NCBI RefSeq assembly: GCF_900091455.1
Contig: NZ_LT607412.1
Coordinates: 6,758,001-6,822,000, forward strand
Length of the DNA: 64,000 nucleotides
From: Micromonospora coriariae
GTDB taxonomy: Bacteria > Actinomycetota > Actinomycetes > Mycobacteriales > Micromonosporaceae
Reading direction: 5' to 3'
In this document: piece after piece, positions 51,887-61,201 of the stretch
Layout: every line of letters starts with the position of its first letter
Position numbering within the stretch: the stretch's first letter is position 1
Program-made: the position numbers and the translations under genes
The notes under the pieces: model-generated
What the model saw: the letters and a program-made list of their open reading frames with translations, nothing else
What the model was told of the DNA's origin: nothing
Databases searched by the model: none

Positions 51887-52807
51887 TCAGCGTCGCCGGA
51901 GGCGGACCTCGAAGGCGTCCCTCAGACCGTCGCCGATGAAGTTGAAGGCGAGGACGATGAGGATGATGGCGATGCCGGGCGGGTACAGCAGCCACCAGTG
52001 GCCGCTGTAGGTGTCCGCCAGGCCGTCGGAGAGCATCCCGCCCCAGTTCGCCGCCGGCGGGGGGACGCCGAGGCCGAGGAAGGACAGGTACGCGACGTAG
52101 AGGATCGCGTCGGCGACCTGGAAGGTCGCGTTGACGATCACTGTCCCGATGGCGTTCGGCACGATGTGCCGCCGCACGGCCCGGCCGCCGGTGCCGCCCA
52201 TCCCCCGCATGGCCTGGACGTACTCGCGGGAGCGCAGGGTCAGTGCGTCACCCCGGACCAGCCGGGCCGGTCCCAGCCAGGCGAAGGCGCCGATGATGAC
52301 GATGAGCATGGACACGCTCGGTGTGACGATGGCGGCGAGCAGCATGAAGAGGAACAGCGACGGGATCGACATCATCGCGTCGACGACCCGCATCATCGCC
52401 GAGTCCACCCAGCCGCCGGCGAACCCGGCGACGGCGCCCCAGATCGTGCCCACTGCGGTGGCGAGGATCCCGGCGGCGAGCCCGACGATGATCGAGGTCT
52501 GCCCGCCGAGCATGAGCCGCCCCAACTGGTCGTAGCCGACCCCGTCGGTGCCGAGCGGATGTCCCTGCTCACCGGGGCCCAGGTGGACGGCGGTGAGATC
52601 CGTGTGCACCTGGTCGGTGTGGTAGAAGACCGGACCGAGGAAGCAGATCGCGGCCAGCAGGACGAACAGGCCCAGGCCCACCAGGGCGAGCCGGTTCTCG
52701 CAGAAGACGGCCAGACCCTGCCGCCAGAGGCCGCGCACCGGCGCCTCGGCGTCGGCCGGCTGGTCGGGGGCGGCACCTGGGCCGACCGCCTCGGAGGGTG
52801 TGGTCAT
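51887..52807 (-). CDS. Peptide ABC transporter permease (DppC type)
   Basis: 306 aa. Six transmembrane helices; the OppC N-terminal segment (FCENRLALVGLGLFVLLAAICFLG), HPLGTDGVGYDQLGRLMLGG, and the ATPase-contact loop YVQAMRGMGGTGGRAVRRHI. The C-terminus GDGLRDAFEVRLRRR is standard. Its start overlaps the end of the DppB gene (ATGA). Part of the SBP-B-C-DF-CutC operon. Confidence 0.95.
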   Translation of the reverse strand: MTTPSEAVGPGAAPDQPADAEAPVRGLWRQGLAVFCENRLALVGLGLFVLLAAICFLGPVFYHTDQVHTDLTAVHLGPGEQGHPLGTDGVGYDQLGRLMLGGQTSIIVGLAAGILATAVGTIWGAVAGFAGGWVDSAMMRVVDAMMSIPSLFLFMLLAAIVTPSVSMLIVIIGAFAWLGPARLVRGDALTLRSREYVQAMRGMGGTGGRAVRRHIVPNAIGTVIVNATFQVADAILYVAYLSFLGLGVPPPAANWGGMLSDGLADTYSGHWWLLYPPGIAIILIVLAFNFIGDGLRDAFEVRLRRR

Positions 52808-53763
52808 GACGCGCTCCGCTGGAGTCGGACCCGGGGATCGACGGCGGCGTAGAGCAGGTCGGCGACGAGCGCGCCGACCACCGTCGCGATCGAGATGATG
52901 ACGGTGACCCCGAGCAGGATCGGGAAGTCACGCTTGAGCGCCGCCTGCCAGAACAGCTGTCCCATGCCGGGGAAGTTGAACAGCGACTCGACGACCAGCG
53001 CCCCGCTGAACAGCGCTGGCAGGTACATCCCGAGCAGCGCGATGACCGGGAACAGCCCGTTGCGCAACGTGTGCCGCAGCACCACCCGCCGCTCGGAGAG
53101 GCCCTTGCTGCGGGCCGTGCGGACGTAGTTCTCGTTGAGGTTGTCGACCATGGCGGAGCGGACGTACCGCGAGTAGACCGCGATGGTGACGATGGCGAGG
53201 GTGATCGTGGGCAGGACCAGCCCGGCCGGATCGGCGAGCACCTCCGCCACGGTGAACCCCTGCGGGGCCTCGGGCGGCAGGATCGGCCAGATCTGCGAGA
53301 ATAAGATGATCATCATGAGGCCCATGAAGAAGATGGGCGTGGCGTACGCCAGCAGCGACAGCGAGGTGATGGCGTAGTCGGGCCAGCGGTTGCGGCGTAC
53401 GGCCTGGATCACCCCGAGCGGGATCGCCAGGACGATGGCGAGCACTGTCGACAACAGCGACAGCACCATGGTCTTCGGCAGCCGCTGGGTGATCGCCTCG
53501 ACTACCGACTGGTTGAGCTGGTACGAGTAGCCCAGATCGCCGCGCAGCAGACGGTGCACGTACATGCCGTACTGCTGGATCCAGGGCCGGTCGTAGCCCA
53601 TGTCGTGGTTGAACGCCGCCAACTGCTGCAGCGTCGCCTCCTTGCCGAGGGTGGCGCGTGCCGCGCCGCCGGGCAGCAGGTGCAGGATGAGGAACGCGAT
53701 CACCGTGACGAGCACGACGACGACGAGGGCCTGACCCAAGCGCGTGATGAGGTACCGGACCAC
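52804..53763 (-). CDS. Peptide ABC transporter permease (DppB type)
   Basis: 319 aa. YLITRLGQALVVVVLVTVIAF is the first helix; the BPD_transp_1 loop reads YVRTARSKGLSERRVVLRHTLRN; FNFPGMGQLFWQAALKRDFP is the family signature near the end. Six transmembrane helices. It is separated from the binding-protein gene by 76 bases that hold a strong stem-loop. Confidence 0.95.
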   Translation of the reverse strand: MVRYLITRLGQALVVVVLVTVIAFLILHLLPGGAARATLGKEATLQQLAAFNHDMGYDRPWIQQYGMYVHRLLRGDLGYSYQLNQSVVEAITQRLPKTMVLSLLSTVLAIVLAIPLGVIQAVRRNRWPDYAITSLSLLAYATPIFFMGLMMIILFSQIWPILPPEAPQGFTVAEVLADPAGLVLPTITLAIVTIAVYSRYVRSAMVDNLNENYVRTARSKGLSERRVVLRHTLRNGLFPVIALLGMYLPALFSGALVVESLFNFPGMGQLFWQAALKRDFPILLGVTVIISIATVVGALVADLLYAAVDPRVRLQRSAS

Positions 53764-53790
53764 CTGGGCCGTGCCTCCTCCCTGGTCGGG

Positions 53791-53820
53791 GCCCGGCGGC
53801 GCGGTGGGCGCCGCCGGGGC
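53791..53820 (-). terminator. Intercistronic stem-loop after the peptide-binding protein gene
   Basis: GCCCGGCGGCGC-GGTGG-GCGCCGCCGGGGC: a 12-bp stem with one bulged G. Placed between a highly expressed binding-protein gene and its permeases, it probably gives partial termination or mRNA stabilisation. Confidence 0.65.
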
Positions 53821-53839
53821 CGGGTCGATCAGTGGTCGG

Positions 53840-55645
53840 TCACTTCCAGGACCAGTCCTGGAAGTACATGAAGTTCATCGGGTCCTGCGGCTCGACCCCC
53901 TGCAGACCGGACCGGTAGGCCGAGACCTGGAACACCGGGTTCGGCATCCAGAGCACCGGCAGGTCCTTGGCGAGGAAGTCGTTGTACGCCTTGAGCGTGC
54001 TCTCGTCGCCGGAGAACTGCGTGGCTTCGATGAGCTTGTCGGCCTCCGGGTTGCTGTAGCTGCCCAGGTTCACCGGGGCGCCGGTGGCGAAGAGCCGTTC
54101 GCCGCTGGCGAAGGCCGGGTAGTACCAGCTGCCCTGCGAGCCGAAGAAGGACATGTCCCACGAGCAGGTGGCGTCCGCCGGCTTGCAGGCCGGGGTGACC
54201 GCGACCGAGTCGGGCACCTCCTTGATGGTCAGCTGGATGCCCAGCTTCGACATCTGCGACTTGATCTCGGCGAACGTCTTGGTCGTGGCCGCGAAACCGG
54301 TCTGGCTGGTCACTGTGAGGTTCAGCGCCGTGCCGGCGGCGATGCCGTCGCCGCACTGGTTCGGCCCGGTGCCCGGCGTCTGGCAGGTGGTCTGCCCGTC
54401 CGGGGTCACCTTCCAGCCGTGGCTCTCCAGCAGTTCCTTCGCCTTGGCCGGATCGAAGGAGTACACGCAGCCGGCGGCGTCGGTGCCGTTGGTGCCCGGC
54501 TTGACCGGCACCGGGCCGCAGGTCGGCGCGGCCGTGCCGGACCAGACCACCTTGCTGATCGTCGGCTGGTCGATGAGCATCTGCAGCGACTGCCGCAGGT
54601 ACGGCTGCTTGAACAGCACACCGGTCTTCGGGTTGTTGAAGTTCAGCTGGAGGTAGGTGACGGACCAGCCGTACCACGGAGAGACCGTGTAGCCCTTGGA
54701 CTTGAGGTAGCCCTCCTGGGACAGGTTGGCCGCGGGCACGTATCCGTAGTCGATGTCACCGGCGCGCAGCACGTTGAACTCGGCGTCGTCGCCGGTGAAC
54801 GGACGAAGGACGACCTTGGCGAGCTTCGGCTTGTCCACACCGGAGTAGTTCGGCTGGGCCGCGAGGGTGACCTCGCCGCTCGGCACGTACTTCGTCAGCT
54901 TCCACGGGCCGCTGGTGACCTTCCACAGCTCGTTGGAGTCGTAGGTCTTGGGGTCCTTGGCGGCCGCGGTGAGGAAGTCGAAGACCTTCTTCGCGCCCGC
55001 CGGGGTGCTGGCCAGGTCGCTCACCGTCGCGGTGGCGGAATCCTTGTCCCAGGCGTGCTGCGGCATCGGGGTGATCTTGTTGAGCTGGTTGTCGACGAAC
55101 CACGCGGTGTTGAAGACCTTGGTGGTGGTGATCGAGAAGGTCTTGTCGTCCTTGACCGACCACTGCGCGATGTTGTCCGGGAGGCCGCCGGCCCGGTAGG
55201 ACGCCCACTTGTCCTTGTTCGCGCTGACCAGGTCGTACCAGAACTGGATGTCCCTGGTGGTGACGGGCTTGCCGTCGGACCAGGTGTTGTCCTTCAGCGT
55301 GATGGTCAGCGTCCTGCCGCCGTCACTCACCACCGGCGCCTCGGCCATCGAGCGCTGCGGGTCGATGTTGTACTGCGCCGAGCCGTCCAGCTTGTACTGG
55401 TAGAGGGACCGGTACAGCGCCTGGCCGAAGATCGCGTTCTCGCCCTGGGTGAAGCCGGGCGCCGAGATCGGCAGGATCCAGTTGGGGGTACGGAAGGCGA
55501 CGGTCACCGTGTCCTTGCCCTGACTCCCGCCCTCCTTCGATGAACCGCTGCCAGCGCCGCAGGCGACCAGACCCGCCCCGAGGGCGACCGCGCTGGCTAC
55601 CGCCATCGCGCCGCGGAGGGCTCGCCGGGGAAATCTGCTCCTCAT
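53840..55645 (-). CDS. Peptide ABC transporter substrate-binding lipoprotein (DppA/OppA type)
   Basis: 601 aa with GAGGAG before the ATG. Lipobox LGAGLVACGAG, lipidated Cys29. SBP_bac_5 domain: NAIFGQALYRSLYQYKLDG, PVVSDGGRTLTITLKDNTWSDGKPVT, YVPAANLSQEGYLKSKGY. It binds peptides or sugar-peptide conjugates outside the cell. First gene of the importer operon; its promoter faces the ROK regulator, and direct repeats in the gap may be the regulator's sites. Confidence 0.95.
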   Translation of the reverse strand: MRSRFPRRALRGAMAVASAVALGAGLVACGAGSGSSKEGGSQGKDTVTVAFRTPNWILPISAPGFTQGENAIFGQALYRSLYQYKLDGSAQYNIDPQRSMAEAPVVSDGGRTLTITLKDNTWSDGKPVTTRDIQFWYDLVSANKDKWASYRAGGLPDNIAQWSVKDDKTFSITTTKVFNTAWFVDNQLNKITPMPQHAWDKDSATATVSDLASTPAGAKKVFDFLTAAAKDPKTYDSNELWKVTSGPWKLTKYVPSGEVTLAAQPNYSGVDKPKLAKVVLRPFTGDDAEFNVLRAGDIDYGYVPAANLSQEGYLKSKGYTVSPWYGWSVTYLQLNFNNPKTGVLFKQPYLRQSLQMLIDQPTISKVVWSGTAAPTCGPVPVKPGTNGTDAAGCVYSFDPAKAKELLESHGWKVTPDGQTTCQTPGTGPNQCGDGIAAGTALNLTVTSQTGFAATTKTFAEIKSQMSKLGIQLTIKEVPDSVAVTPACKPADATCSWDMSFFGSQGSWYYPAFASGERLFATGAPVNLGSYSNPEADKLIEATQFSGDESTLKAYNDFLAKDLPVLWMPNPVFQVSAYRSGLQGVEPQDPMNFMYFQDWSWK

Positions 55646-55746
55646 GAATCTCCTCGATTGATGTGCACTGCCCCGCGTCTCCGGGCGCTACCGGCGGTGC
55701 CACACGTTCGGCCGCCTGGTGCTGCTCCTCGACGTTCGACGCGGAG

Positions 55747-55775
55747 AATGTATCCGGGTCGAAGTCGAGAGTCAA
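55747..55775 (-). promoter_or_regulatory. Promoter of the peptide-importer operon
   Basis: Minus strand TTGACT (-35), 17-base spacer, TACATT (-10): one of the best sigma-70-type promoters in the window. A GGTCGAAGTCG repeat lies within the spacer. Confidence 0.75.
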
Positions 55776-55827
55776 CGAAACTTACCCTCTTTATTCGCTG
55801 ACTTCCGCTAGGGTACGGTCGAAGTCG
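55757..55827. repeat. Paired 11-bp direct repeats, probable ROK-regulator sites
   Basis: GGTCGAAGTCG occurs at 55757-55767 and at 55817-55827, 60 bases apart. The first copy lies inside the importer promoter; the second follows TAGGGT (55809-55814), a possible -10 of the regulator gene. Binding to both would control both directions. Confidence 0.55.
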
Positions 55828-55935
55828 GCGAAGCATGGACCGATACTCTTCGCGTGGGCTCCGGAGCGCACCCTCCCGGGCACTGCGACACTGAGGCGGC
55901 GCCGGAGGACCGCCCGAACAAGGAGAGGCACCCCC

Positions 55936-57081
55936 TTGGAACCATCGATCTCCGCCACGCTGCGAGACCAGACCCTGAGCCTGCTGGCCAGCGGGACGGT
56001 CACCTCGCGCGCCGACCTCATCGAGGCGTTGCAGGTCGCCCCCTCGACGGTCACGAGCGTGGTACGCCGGCTGCTGGAGGAGGGCGTCATCCTCGAGGAG
56101 GGGGTGGGCCGGTCCACCGGGGGACGACGCCCCCGGATCCTGCGCCTGCGGGAGACCAAGGGGATCCTCGCCGTCGCGGAGCTGGGCGGCCGGCACGCCC
56201 GGGTGGGGTTGTGCGCGCCCGACGGAGGGCTGCGCACCACTGAGGAGGTGGCGATCGACATCGCCGCCGGGCCGGCGCAGGTGTTCGAGGTCGTCGGTGC
56301 GACGGTCGACCGACTCCAGGCCGCGACCGCGCCCGGCCAGGAGTTGCTCGGGGTCGGCGTGGCCCTGCCGGGTCCGGTCGAATTCCCCGGCGGGCGGCTG
56401 ATCGGCCCGGCCCGGATGCCCGGCTGGAGCGGTGTCGACGCGAGCGCCCGCCTCGCCGAGCGCTTCCCGGTGCCGGTGGTCGTCGACAACGACGCGAAGG
56501 CGGCGGCGATCGGCGAGTACGTCACCCGGCGAGACGAGGTCGGCGACATGATCTACGTCAAGGCCGGCACCGGTATCGGCGCCTGCCTGGTCAGCGGCGG
56601 TCAGATCTACCGCGGCGGTCGCGGCCTCAGCGGCGACGTCACCCACGTCCGCGTGGCGGACAGCGGCGAGCGGGAGTGCTCCTGCGGCAGCCGGGGCTGC
56701 CTGGAGACCGTGGCCAGCGGCGCCGCCCTGGCCCGCCAGTTGGCCGAGCAGGGCTCGTCGGCGACCACGATCCGGGAGATCATGGCAGCCGTCAGCGACG
56801 CCGACCCGACAGTGGTGACCATGGTGCGCCACGCCGGCCGGCTGCTCGGCGTCGCCCTCTCCGGCCTGGTCAACTTCCTCAACCCCGACGCCGTCGTCAT
56901 CGGCGGCGCACTGTCCAGCCTCGACGTCTACGTGGCCGCGACCCGGGGGATGCTCTACGAGCGCTGCCTTCCGTCCGTGACCCAGTCCCTGACCATCCAA
57001 GCCAGCGTCGCGGGCCCGGATGCGGCCCTGGTCGGCCTCGGGCACCTGCTGCGCACGACGACCGACGTACGACCCTCCTGA
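55936..57081 (+). CDS. ROK-family transcriptional regulator
   Basis: 381 aa from TTG, chosen because AAGGAGAGG stands eight bases upstream (the frame is open earlier, through the promoter region). N-terminal winged helix (TSRADLIEALQVAPSTVTSVVRR) joined to a ROK sugar-binding domain with VAELGGRHARVGL, VDNDAKAAAIGEYV and the zinc motif CSCGSRGCLETVAS. The ATP loop is not that of a kinase, as is typical of NagC/XylR-type repressors. Divergent from the peptide-importer operon and followed by M81 and ROK kinase genes that it probably controls. Confidence 0.92.
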   Translation: MEPSISATLRDQTLSLLASGTVTSRADLIEALQVAPSTVTSVVRRLLEEGVILEEGVGRSTGGRRPRILRLRETKGILAVAELGGRHARVGLCAPDGGLRTTEEVAIDIAAGPAQVFEVVGATVDRLQAATAPGQELLGVGVALPGPVEFPGGRLIGPARMPGWSGVDASARLAERFPVPVVVDNDAKAAAIGEYVTRRDEVGDMIYVKAGTGIGACLVSGGQIYRGGRGLSGDVTHVRVADSGERECSCGSRGCLETVASGAALARQLAEQGSSATTIREIMAAVSDADPTVVTMVRHAGRLLGVALSGLVNFLNPDAVVIGGALSSLDVYVAATRGMLYERCLPSVTQSLTIQASVAGPDAALVGLGHLLRTTTDVRPS

Positions 57082-57093
57082 GGAGCAACACCC

Positions 57094-58563
57094 GTGTCCC
57101 GTCCCCTCCGCGTCGCCATCGGCGGCATCCACATCGAGTCCAGCACCTTCTCGCCGCACCTGAGCACCGCCGACGACTTCGAGGTCACCCGGGGCGACGC
57201 GCTGCTGGCCCGATACGACTGGCTCTCCCCCGCCCAGCCCTGGGCCGCCGACGTCGAGTGGATCCCGCTCGTGCACGCCCGGGCCCTGCCCGGCGGAGCG
57301 GTGGACCCGGCGACGTACGAGGTCTGGGCCACCGAGCTGGTGGAGAAGCTGGCCGCCGCCGGCCCCCTGGACGGCATGCTGCTGGACATCCACGGCGCGA
57401 TGACCGTCGTCGGAAGCGACGACGCGGAGGGCGAACTCGTCACCGCCATCCGGTCGGTGATCGGGCCGGAGCCGTTCGTCTCCGCCGCGATGGACCTGCA
57501 CGGCAACGTCTCGCAGGTGCTCTTCGACGCCTGCGACCTGCTCACCTGCTACCGCACGGCCCCGCACGTCGACGTGTGGGAAACCCGTGAGCGCGCCGCC
57601 CGGAACCTGGTCGAGGCGCTGCGCCGGCAGCAGCGCCCGCACAAGGCGCTGGTCCACGTGCCGATCCTGCTGCCGGGCGAGATGACCAGCACCCGCGAGG
57701 AGCCGGCCCGGGGCCTCTACGCGCGGATCGGTGAGGTCGAGGCCCGGGACGGCGTCGTCGACGCGGCGATCTGGATCGGGTTCGCCTGGGCCGACCAGCC
57801 GCGCTGCCGCGGCGCGGTCGTCGTCACCGGCACCAACGCCGCCGCCACCACCGAGGCGGCCCGCGAACTCGGCGGGCACTTCTGGGCGGCCCGCGACGAG
57901 TTCGCCTTCGTCGCCCCCACCGGCTCGATGGACGAGTGCCTCGACACCGCCCTGGCCGCGGTCGCCGATCCGGCCCGGCGACCGTTCTTCATCAGCGACT
58001 CCGGCGACAACCCGGGCGCAGGCGGCGCCGACGACGTCACCTTCGCCCCCGAACGGATGCTGGCCCGTCCCGAGATCCGCGACGGCTCCCGTCGTGCCGT
58101 GTTCGCCTCGCTGGTCGACCCGCAGGCCGCGGCACAGATCGCCGACCAGCCGCTCGGCTCCCCGGTCCGGGTGACCGTCGGGGGGCGGATCGACTCCCGG
58201 GACCCAGGGCCGCTCTCGCTCGACGGCACCCTGGAGGCGGTCGCCGACGATCCCGACGGCGGGCGGTGCGTCAGCGTACGCGTCGGCGGGCTCAGCGTCC
58301 TCGTCACCTCCCGCCGGATGCAGTACCGCCTCCTGGACTCCTACGCACGGCTGGGCATCAAGGTCGACGAGATGGACCTCGTCGTGGTGAAGATCGGTTA
58401 TCTCGAACCCGAACTGTTCGACGCGGCCGGAGACTGGCTCCTCGCCCTGACGCCGGGCGGCGTAGACCAGGACCTCGCACGACTGCCGTACCAGAACGTG
58501 GTGCGACCGGTGTTTCCCCTGGACCGCGACTTCACCGCGGACCTCGCCGTGGTGACCGGGTGA
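57094..58563 (+). CDS. M81 family metallopeptidase (MlrC-like)
   Basis: 489 aa, GTG with GAGGAG upstream. GGIHIESSTF (10-19), DIHGAM (98-103), MDLHGN (133-138) and SDSGDNPGAGG near 307 provide the zinc-binding and active-site residues of the microcystinase-C family. MlrC degrades linear microcystin peptides; homologues in soil bacteria sit next to peptide importers and sugar kinases and their substrates are unknown. The linked oligopeptide importer fits a role in breaking down an imported peptide or peptide-sugar compound. Confidence 0.9.
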   Translation: MSRPLRVAIGGIHIESSTFSPHLSTADDFEVTRGDALLARYDWLSPAQPWAADVEWIPLVHARALPGGAVDPATYEVWATELVEKLAAAGPLDGMLLDIHGAMTVVGSDDAEGELVTAIRSVIGPEPFVSAAMDLHGNVSQVLFDACDLLTCYRTAPHVDVWETRERAARNLVEALRRQQRPHKALVHVPILLPGEMTSTREEPARGLYARIGEVEARDGVVDAAIWIGFAWADQPRCRGAVVVTGTNAAATTEAARELGGHFWAARDEFAFVAPTGSMDECLDTALAAVADPARRPFFISDSGDNPGAGGADDVTFAPERMLARPEIRDGSRRAVFASLVDPQAAAQIADQPLGSPVRVTVGGRIDSRDPGPLSLDGTLEAVADDPDGGRCVSVRVGGLSVLVTSRRMQYRLLDSYARLGIKVDEMDLVVVKIGYLEPELFDAAGDWLLALTPGGVDQDLARLPYQNVVRPVFPLDRDFTADLAVVTG

Positions 58564-58567
58564 TCGC

Positions 58568-59560
58568 GTGACCCAGCCCGAAGGCCAGTGCGTCCTCGCC
58601 GTCGACGTCGGCGGAACGACCATCAAGGGGGCCGTTGTCGGCGAGGACGGCCGGCTCCGGCACCAGCTGACCGTGCCGTCGCAAGCGGACGACGACCCGG
58701 TCAAGGCCGTCCGGTCCCTGTGCCGGCAACTGCGCGACGACGCGCTCGATCTCGGCACCACACCCGCCGCGATCGGCGTGGTCACGCCGGGCATCGTCGA
58801 CGAGAGGAACGGGGTGGTGCGGTACGCCGCCAATCTCCGGTTCCGGAACGTGCCGCTGCGCGCCCTGGTCGGGGACGACCTCGGGCTCCCGGTGGCGGTC
58901 GGGCACGACGCGCGGGCGGCCGGCGTCGCCGAGGCGGCGGCCGGGGCGGCCCGTGGGCTGGACAACTTCCTGCTGCTGCCGCTGGGCACCGGCATCGCCG
59001 CGGCGGTAGTGGTGCACGGCGAGCCGGTGCCGGGCGCGACCGGCTCGGCCGGCGAGGTCGGCCACATGCCGGTCCATCCCGGCGGCGAGCCGTGCAGTTG
59101 CGGGCAGCGGGGATGCCTGGAGGTCTACGCCTCCGCCGGCGGGCTGGCTCGCCGCTACGCCCGACTCGGCGGAAACCCGGACGCCGACAGCCGAGCCATC
59201 GCCGACGCGGTGGGCACCGACCCGGTCGCCGCCGCCGTCTGGAACGACGCGACCCAGGCGCTGGGGATCGCCCTGGCCACCCTCACCCTGACCCTCGACC
59301 CGGCCCGCATCGTTCTCGGCGGCGGGCTGGCGGACGCGGGCGCGCTGTTCTTCGACCCGGTACGCGACGCCCTGCGTGCGGCCCTCGCCTGGCGGACACC
59401 GCCCCCGGTGCTGCGCTCCGCCTTCGGTCCGCAGGCCGCGCAGATCGGCGCCGCCATCCTGGCCCGACGGCTCGCCGGCCTGTCCGTTCCCGACGGCTGG
59501 GGCGCACCGGCCCTCGGTGACCACGACCACGACGAGGGTGCAGTGGCCTCGACACCTTGA
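58568..59560 (+). CDS. ROK-family sugar kinase
   Basis: 330 aa, GTG start four bases after the M81 stop. VLAVDVGGTTIKGAVVGEDG is the ATP loop; GHDARAAGVAEAAAG carries the catalytic Asp; GSAGEVGHMPV and zinc motif CSCGQRGCLEVYAS follow. No HTH. It phosphorylates glucose, GlcNAc or a similar sugar. It is the second ROK kinase of the island (the other is at 45643), which suggests two different sugars or a sugar released by the M81 pathway. Confidence 0.9.
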   Translation: MTQPEGQCVLAVDVGGTTIKGAVVGEDGRLRHQLTVPSQADDDPVKAVRSLCRQLRDDALDLGTTPAAIGVVTPGIVDERNGVVRYAANLRFRNVPLRALVGDDLGLPVAVGHDARAAGVAEAAAGAARGLDNFLLLPLGTGIAAAVVVHGEPVPGATGSAGEVGHMPVHPGGEPCSCGQRGCLEVYASAGGLARRYARLGGNPDADSRAIADAVGTDPVAAAVWNDATQALGIALATLTLTLDPARIVLGGGLADAGALFFDPVRDALRAALAWRTPPPVLRSAFGPQAAQIGAAILARRLAGLSVPDGWGAPALGDHDHDEGAVASTP

Positions 59561-59632
59561 CGATGCCCGTCCGGCGCGGGCGGCCATACTGACCGTGCGG
59601 GCCGGGGCCCGACCACGAAGGAGGTGACCGCT

Positions 59633-60004
59633 GTGCCGATCGGTCGGCTCCACCATCTGATCGTCGACTGCCCGGATCCGACGGTCGAGGCGCGTTTCTG
59701 GAGCGCGGTCCTCGGCGACCCGATCACGTACGCGGACGAGGACTTCGCCGTCGTGTCGGCCAGCACGTCGGCGTCCGGGCTGGCGTTTCAGCGCGCCCCC
59801 GACCTGACGCGGCCGACGTGGCCAGAGCCGGCGGTGCCGCAGCAGATGCACCTCGACGTGATGGTTGACGATCAGGCCGCGGCAGGCGAGGCGGTGCTCG
59901 CGCTGGGTGCGCGGCGGTTGCCCGGCGAGCACGTGTACGCCGATCCGGCCGGCCACCCGTTCTGCCTGATCAGACGCCCCACCTGGGCGCCGCCCGTGAA
60001 CTGA
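59633..60004 (+). CDS. VOC (glyoxalase-like) family protein
   Basis: 123 aa from the GTG eight bases after GGAGG; a GTG at 59624 overlaps that ribosome site. RLHHLIVDCPDPTVEARFWSAVLG is the start of the first beta-alpha-beta-beta-beta unit, QMHLDVMVDDQAAAGEAVLALGA the second, and DPAGHPFCLIR the end. Metal-ligand positions H (HHL), H (MHLDV) and the final Glu position are partly altered. Glyoxalase-like dioxygenase or resistance proteins; function unassigned. Confidence 0.85.
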   Translation: MPIGRLHHLIVDCPDPTVEARFWSAVLGDPITYADEDFAVVSASTSASGLAFQRAPDLTRPTWPEPAVPQQMHLDVMVDDQAAAGEAVLALGARRLPGEHVYADPAGHPFCLIRRPTWAPPVN

Positions 60005-60084
60005 ACTCAGCCCTGGCTGTTACGGCTGGTAGAACTTGCACCGGCTGCACGGCAGCCCGGGCCACCGCGGTCCCGCCGACAACG

Positions 60085-60102
60085 AGGCCGCCCTGGCGGC
60101 CT
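60085..60102 (+). terminator. Possible terminator after the VOC gene
   Basis: AGGCCGCC-CT-GGCGGCCT, 8-bp self-complementary arms in the 161-base gap before the LuxR-type regulator; no other clear feature was seen there. Confidence 0.35.
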
Positions 60103-60165
60103 GACCACCACACCGGTGGTGTCCGCCGCGGCGGAACGAGTCAGACCACAGGAGTGTCAGAACGT

Positions 60166-61182
60166 ATGGACGGAACCGCAGGCAGCCTGTGGGCGGTAAC
60201 CGGTCTGGATCCACTGGCCGGACGGGTGTTGGAGCATCTGGTAGCCGTGCCGTCGGCGGATGCCACCGAGGTGGCGTCCGCTGTCGGGGTGTCCTCGGCG
60301 GAGGCGGAACGAGCACTGCGCCACCTGGCGGACTCCGCACTGGCGCTGCAGATCGACGGCACGACACCGCGATGGGCGGCCGGCCCACCACGGTCATCGC
60401 TCAGCGCCCTGCTGGCCCGACGGCGGGCCGAACTGGCCCGTGTTGACGGCATCGTGGAGCGGCTTCACGAGGTGTACGAGGCGGTGTCCGGGCCGCGCGC
60501 TGCGCACCTGGTCGAGGTGCTGGAGCGCCAGGACGAGGTGCCGGGGCGCTACGGTCAGCTGCTGAAGGGGAGTTCGTTCGAGGTACTGCATCTGGCCAAG
60601 CCGCCGTATGTGACGGCCGCGCAGCCGTCCGTCGGGGAGTCGGGCGTGGCGCCCGGGGTGCGGATGCGGTCGGTGTACGAGACGGAGGGCTTCACCGACG
60701 CGGTGTCGCTCACGACGGCGCTGCGCGGGACGGATCAGGGCGGGGAACTGCGGCTGGCGGCACGGCTGCCGGTGAAGTTGGTGGTGTTCGACCGGGCGGC
60801 GGCTCTGCTGCCGGTGCGCGGGGACCGCCCGGCGGCGGGTTCCTTGGTGGTGCACTCCCCCGCGCTGGTGGTGGCGCTGGTGGCGCTGTTCGAGAGCGTG
60901 TGGGAGCGCGCCGAGCCGGTGTCGCTGGCGAGCCGACATGACGGGCCGGCTTCGAAGGGCGGCCCGGCGACTGAAGGGCCGGACGGGCGAACACGGGAGA
61001 TCCTGCACATGTTGGCGACCGGGATGAAGGACGAGGCGATCGCCCGCGTGCTCCAGGTGAGCCGCCGTACGGTGCAGAAACATGTCAGCGAGGCGGGTTC
61101 CCTGCTCGGCGCCCGGACCCGGTTCCAGATCGCGCTGCTGGCGGCGGAGCGGGGGTGGCTCAAGGGCCCGGTGGGGAATTGA
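60166..61182 (+). CDS. TrmB-like/LuxR-type HTH regulator
   Basis: 338 aa from ATG 60166; a GTG at 60154 falls on the AGGAG site. N-terminal winged helix of TrmB type (GRVLEHLVAVPSADATEVASAV), a middle sensor region (about 95-240) with LPVKLVVFDRAAALLPV, and a C-terminal LuxR HTH (REILHMLATGMKDEAIARVL then QVSRRTVQKHV). This double-HTH architecture is common in Streptomyces and Micromonospora and often lies next to secreted enzymes. The convergent neighbour is an M4 protease, but control of it is only a guess. Confidence 0.87.
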   Translation: MDGTAGSLWAVTGLDPLAGRVLEHLVAVPSADATEVASAVGVSSAEAERALRHLADSALALQIDGTTPRWAAGPPRSSLSALLARRRAELARVDGIVERLHEVYEAVSGPRAAHLVEVLERQDEVPGRYGQLLKGSSFEVLHLAKPPYVTAAQPSVGESGVAPGVRMRSVYETEGFTDAVSLTTALRGTDQGGELRLAARLPVKLVVFDRAAALLPVRGDRPAAGSLVVHSPALVVALVALFESVWERAEPVSLASRHDGPASKGGPATEGPDGRTREILHMLATGMKDEAIARVLQVSRRTVQKHVSEAGSLLGARTRFQIALLAAERGWLKGPVGN

Positions 61183-61201
61183 CGAGGCACTGTCCTGAAC
61201 G

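Noticed and set aside
55642..59067. An 1141-codon open frame on the minus strand
   Set aside because: Antisense to the ROK regulator, M81 and ROK kinase genes, all of which have clear motifs; a shadow of codon bias.
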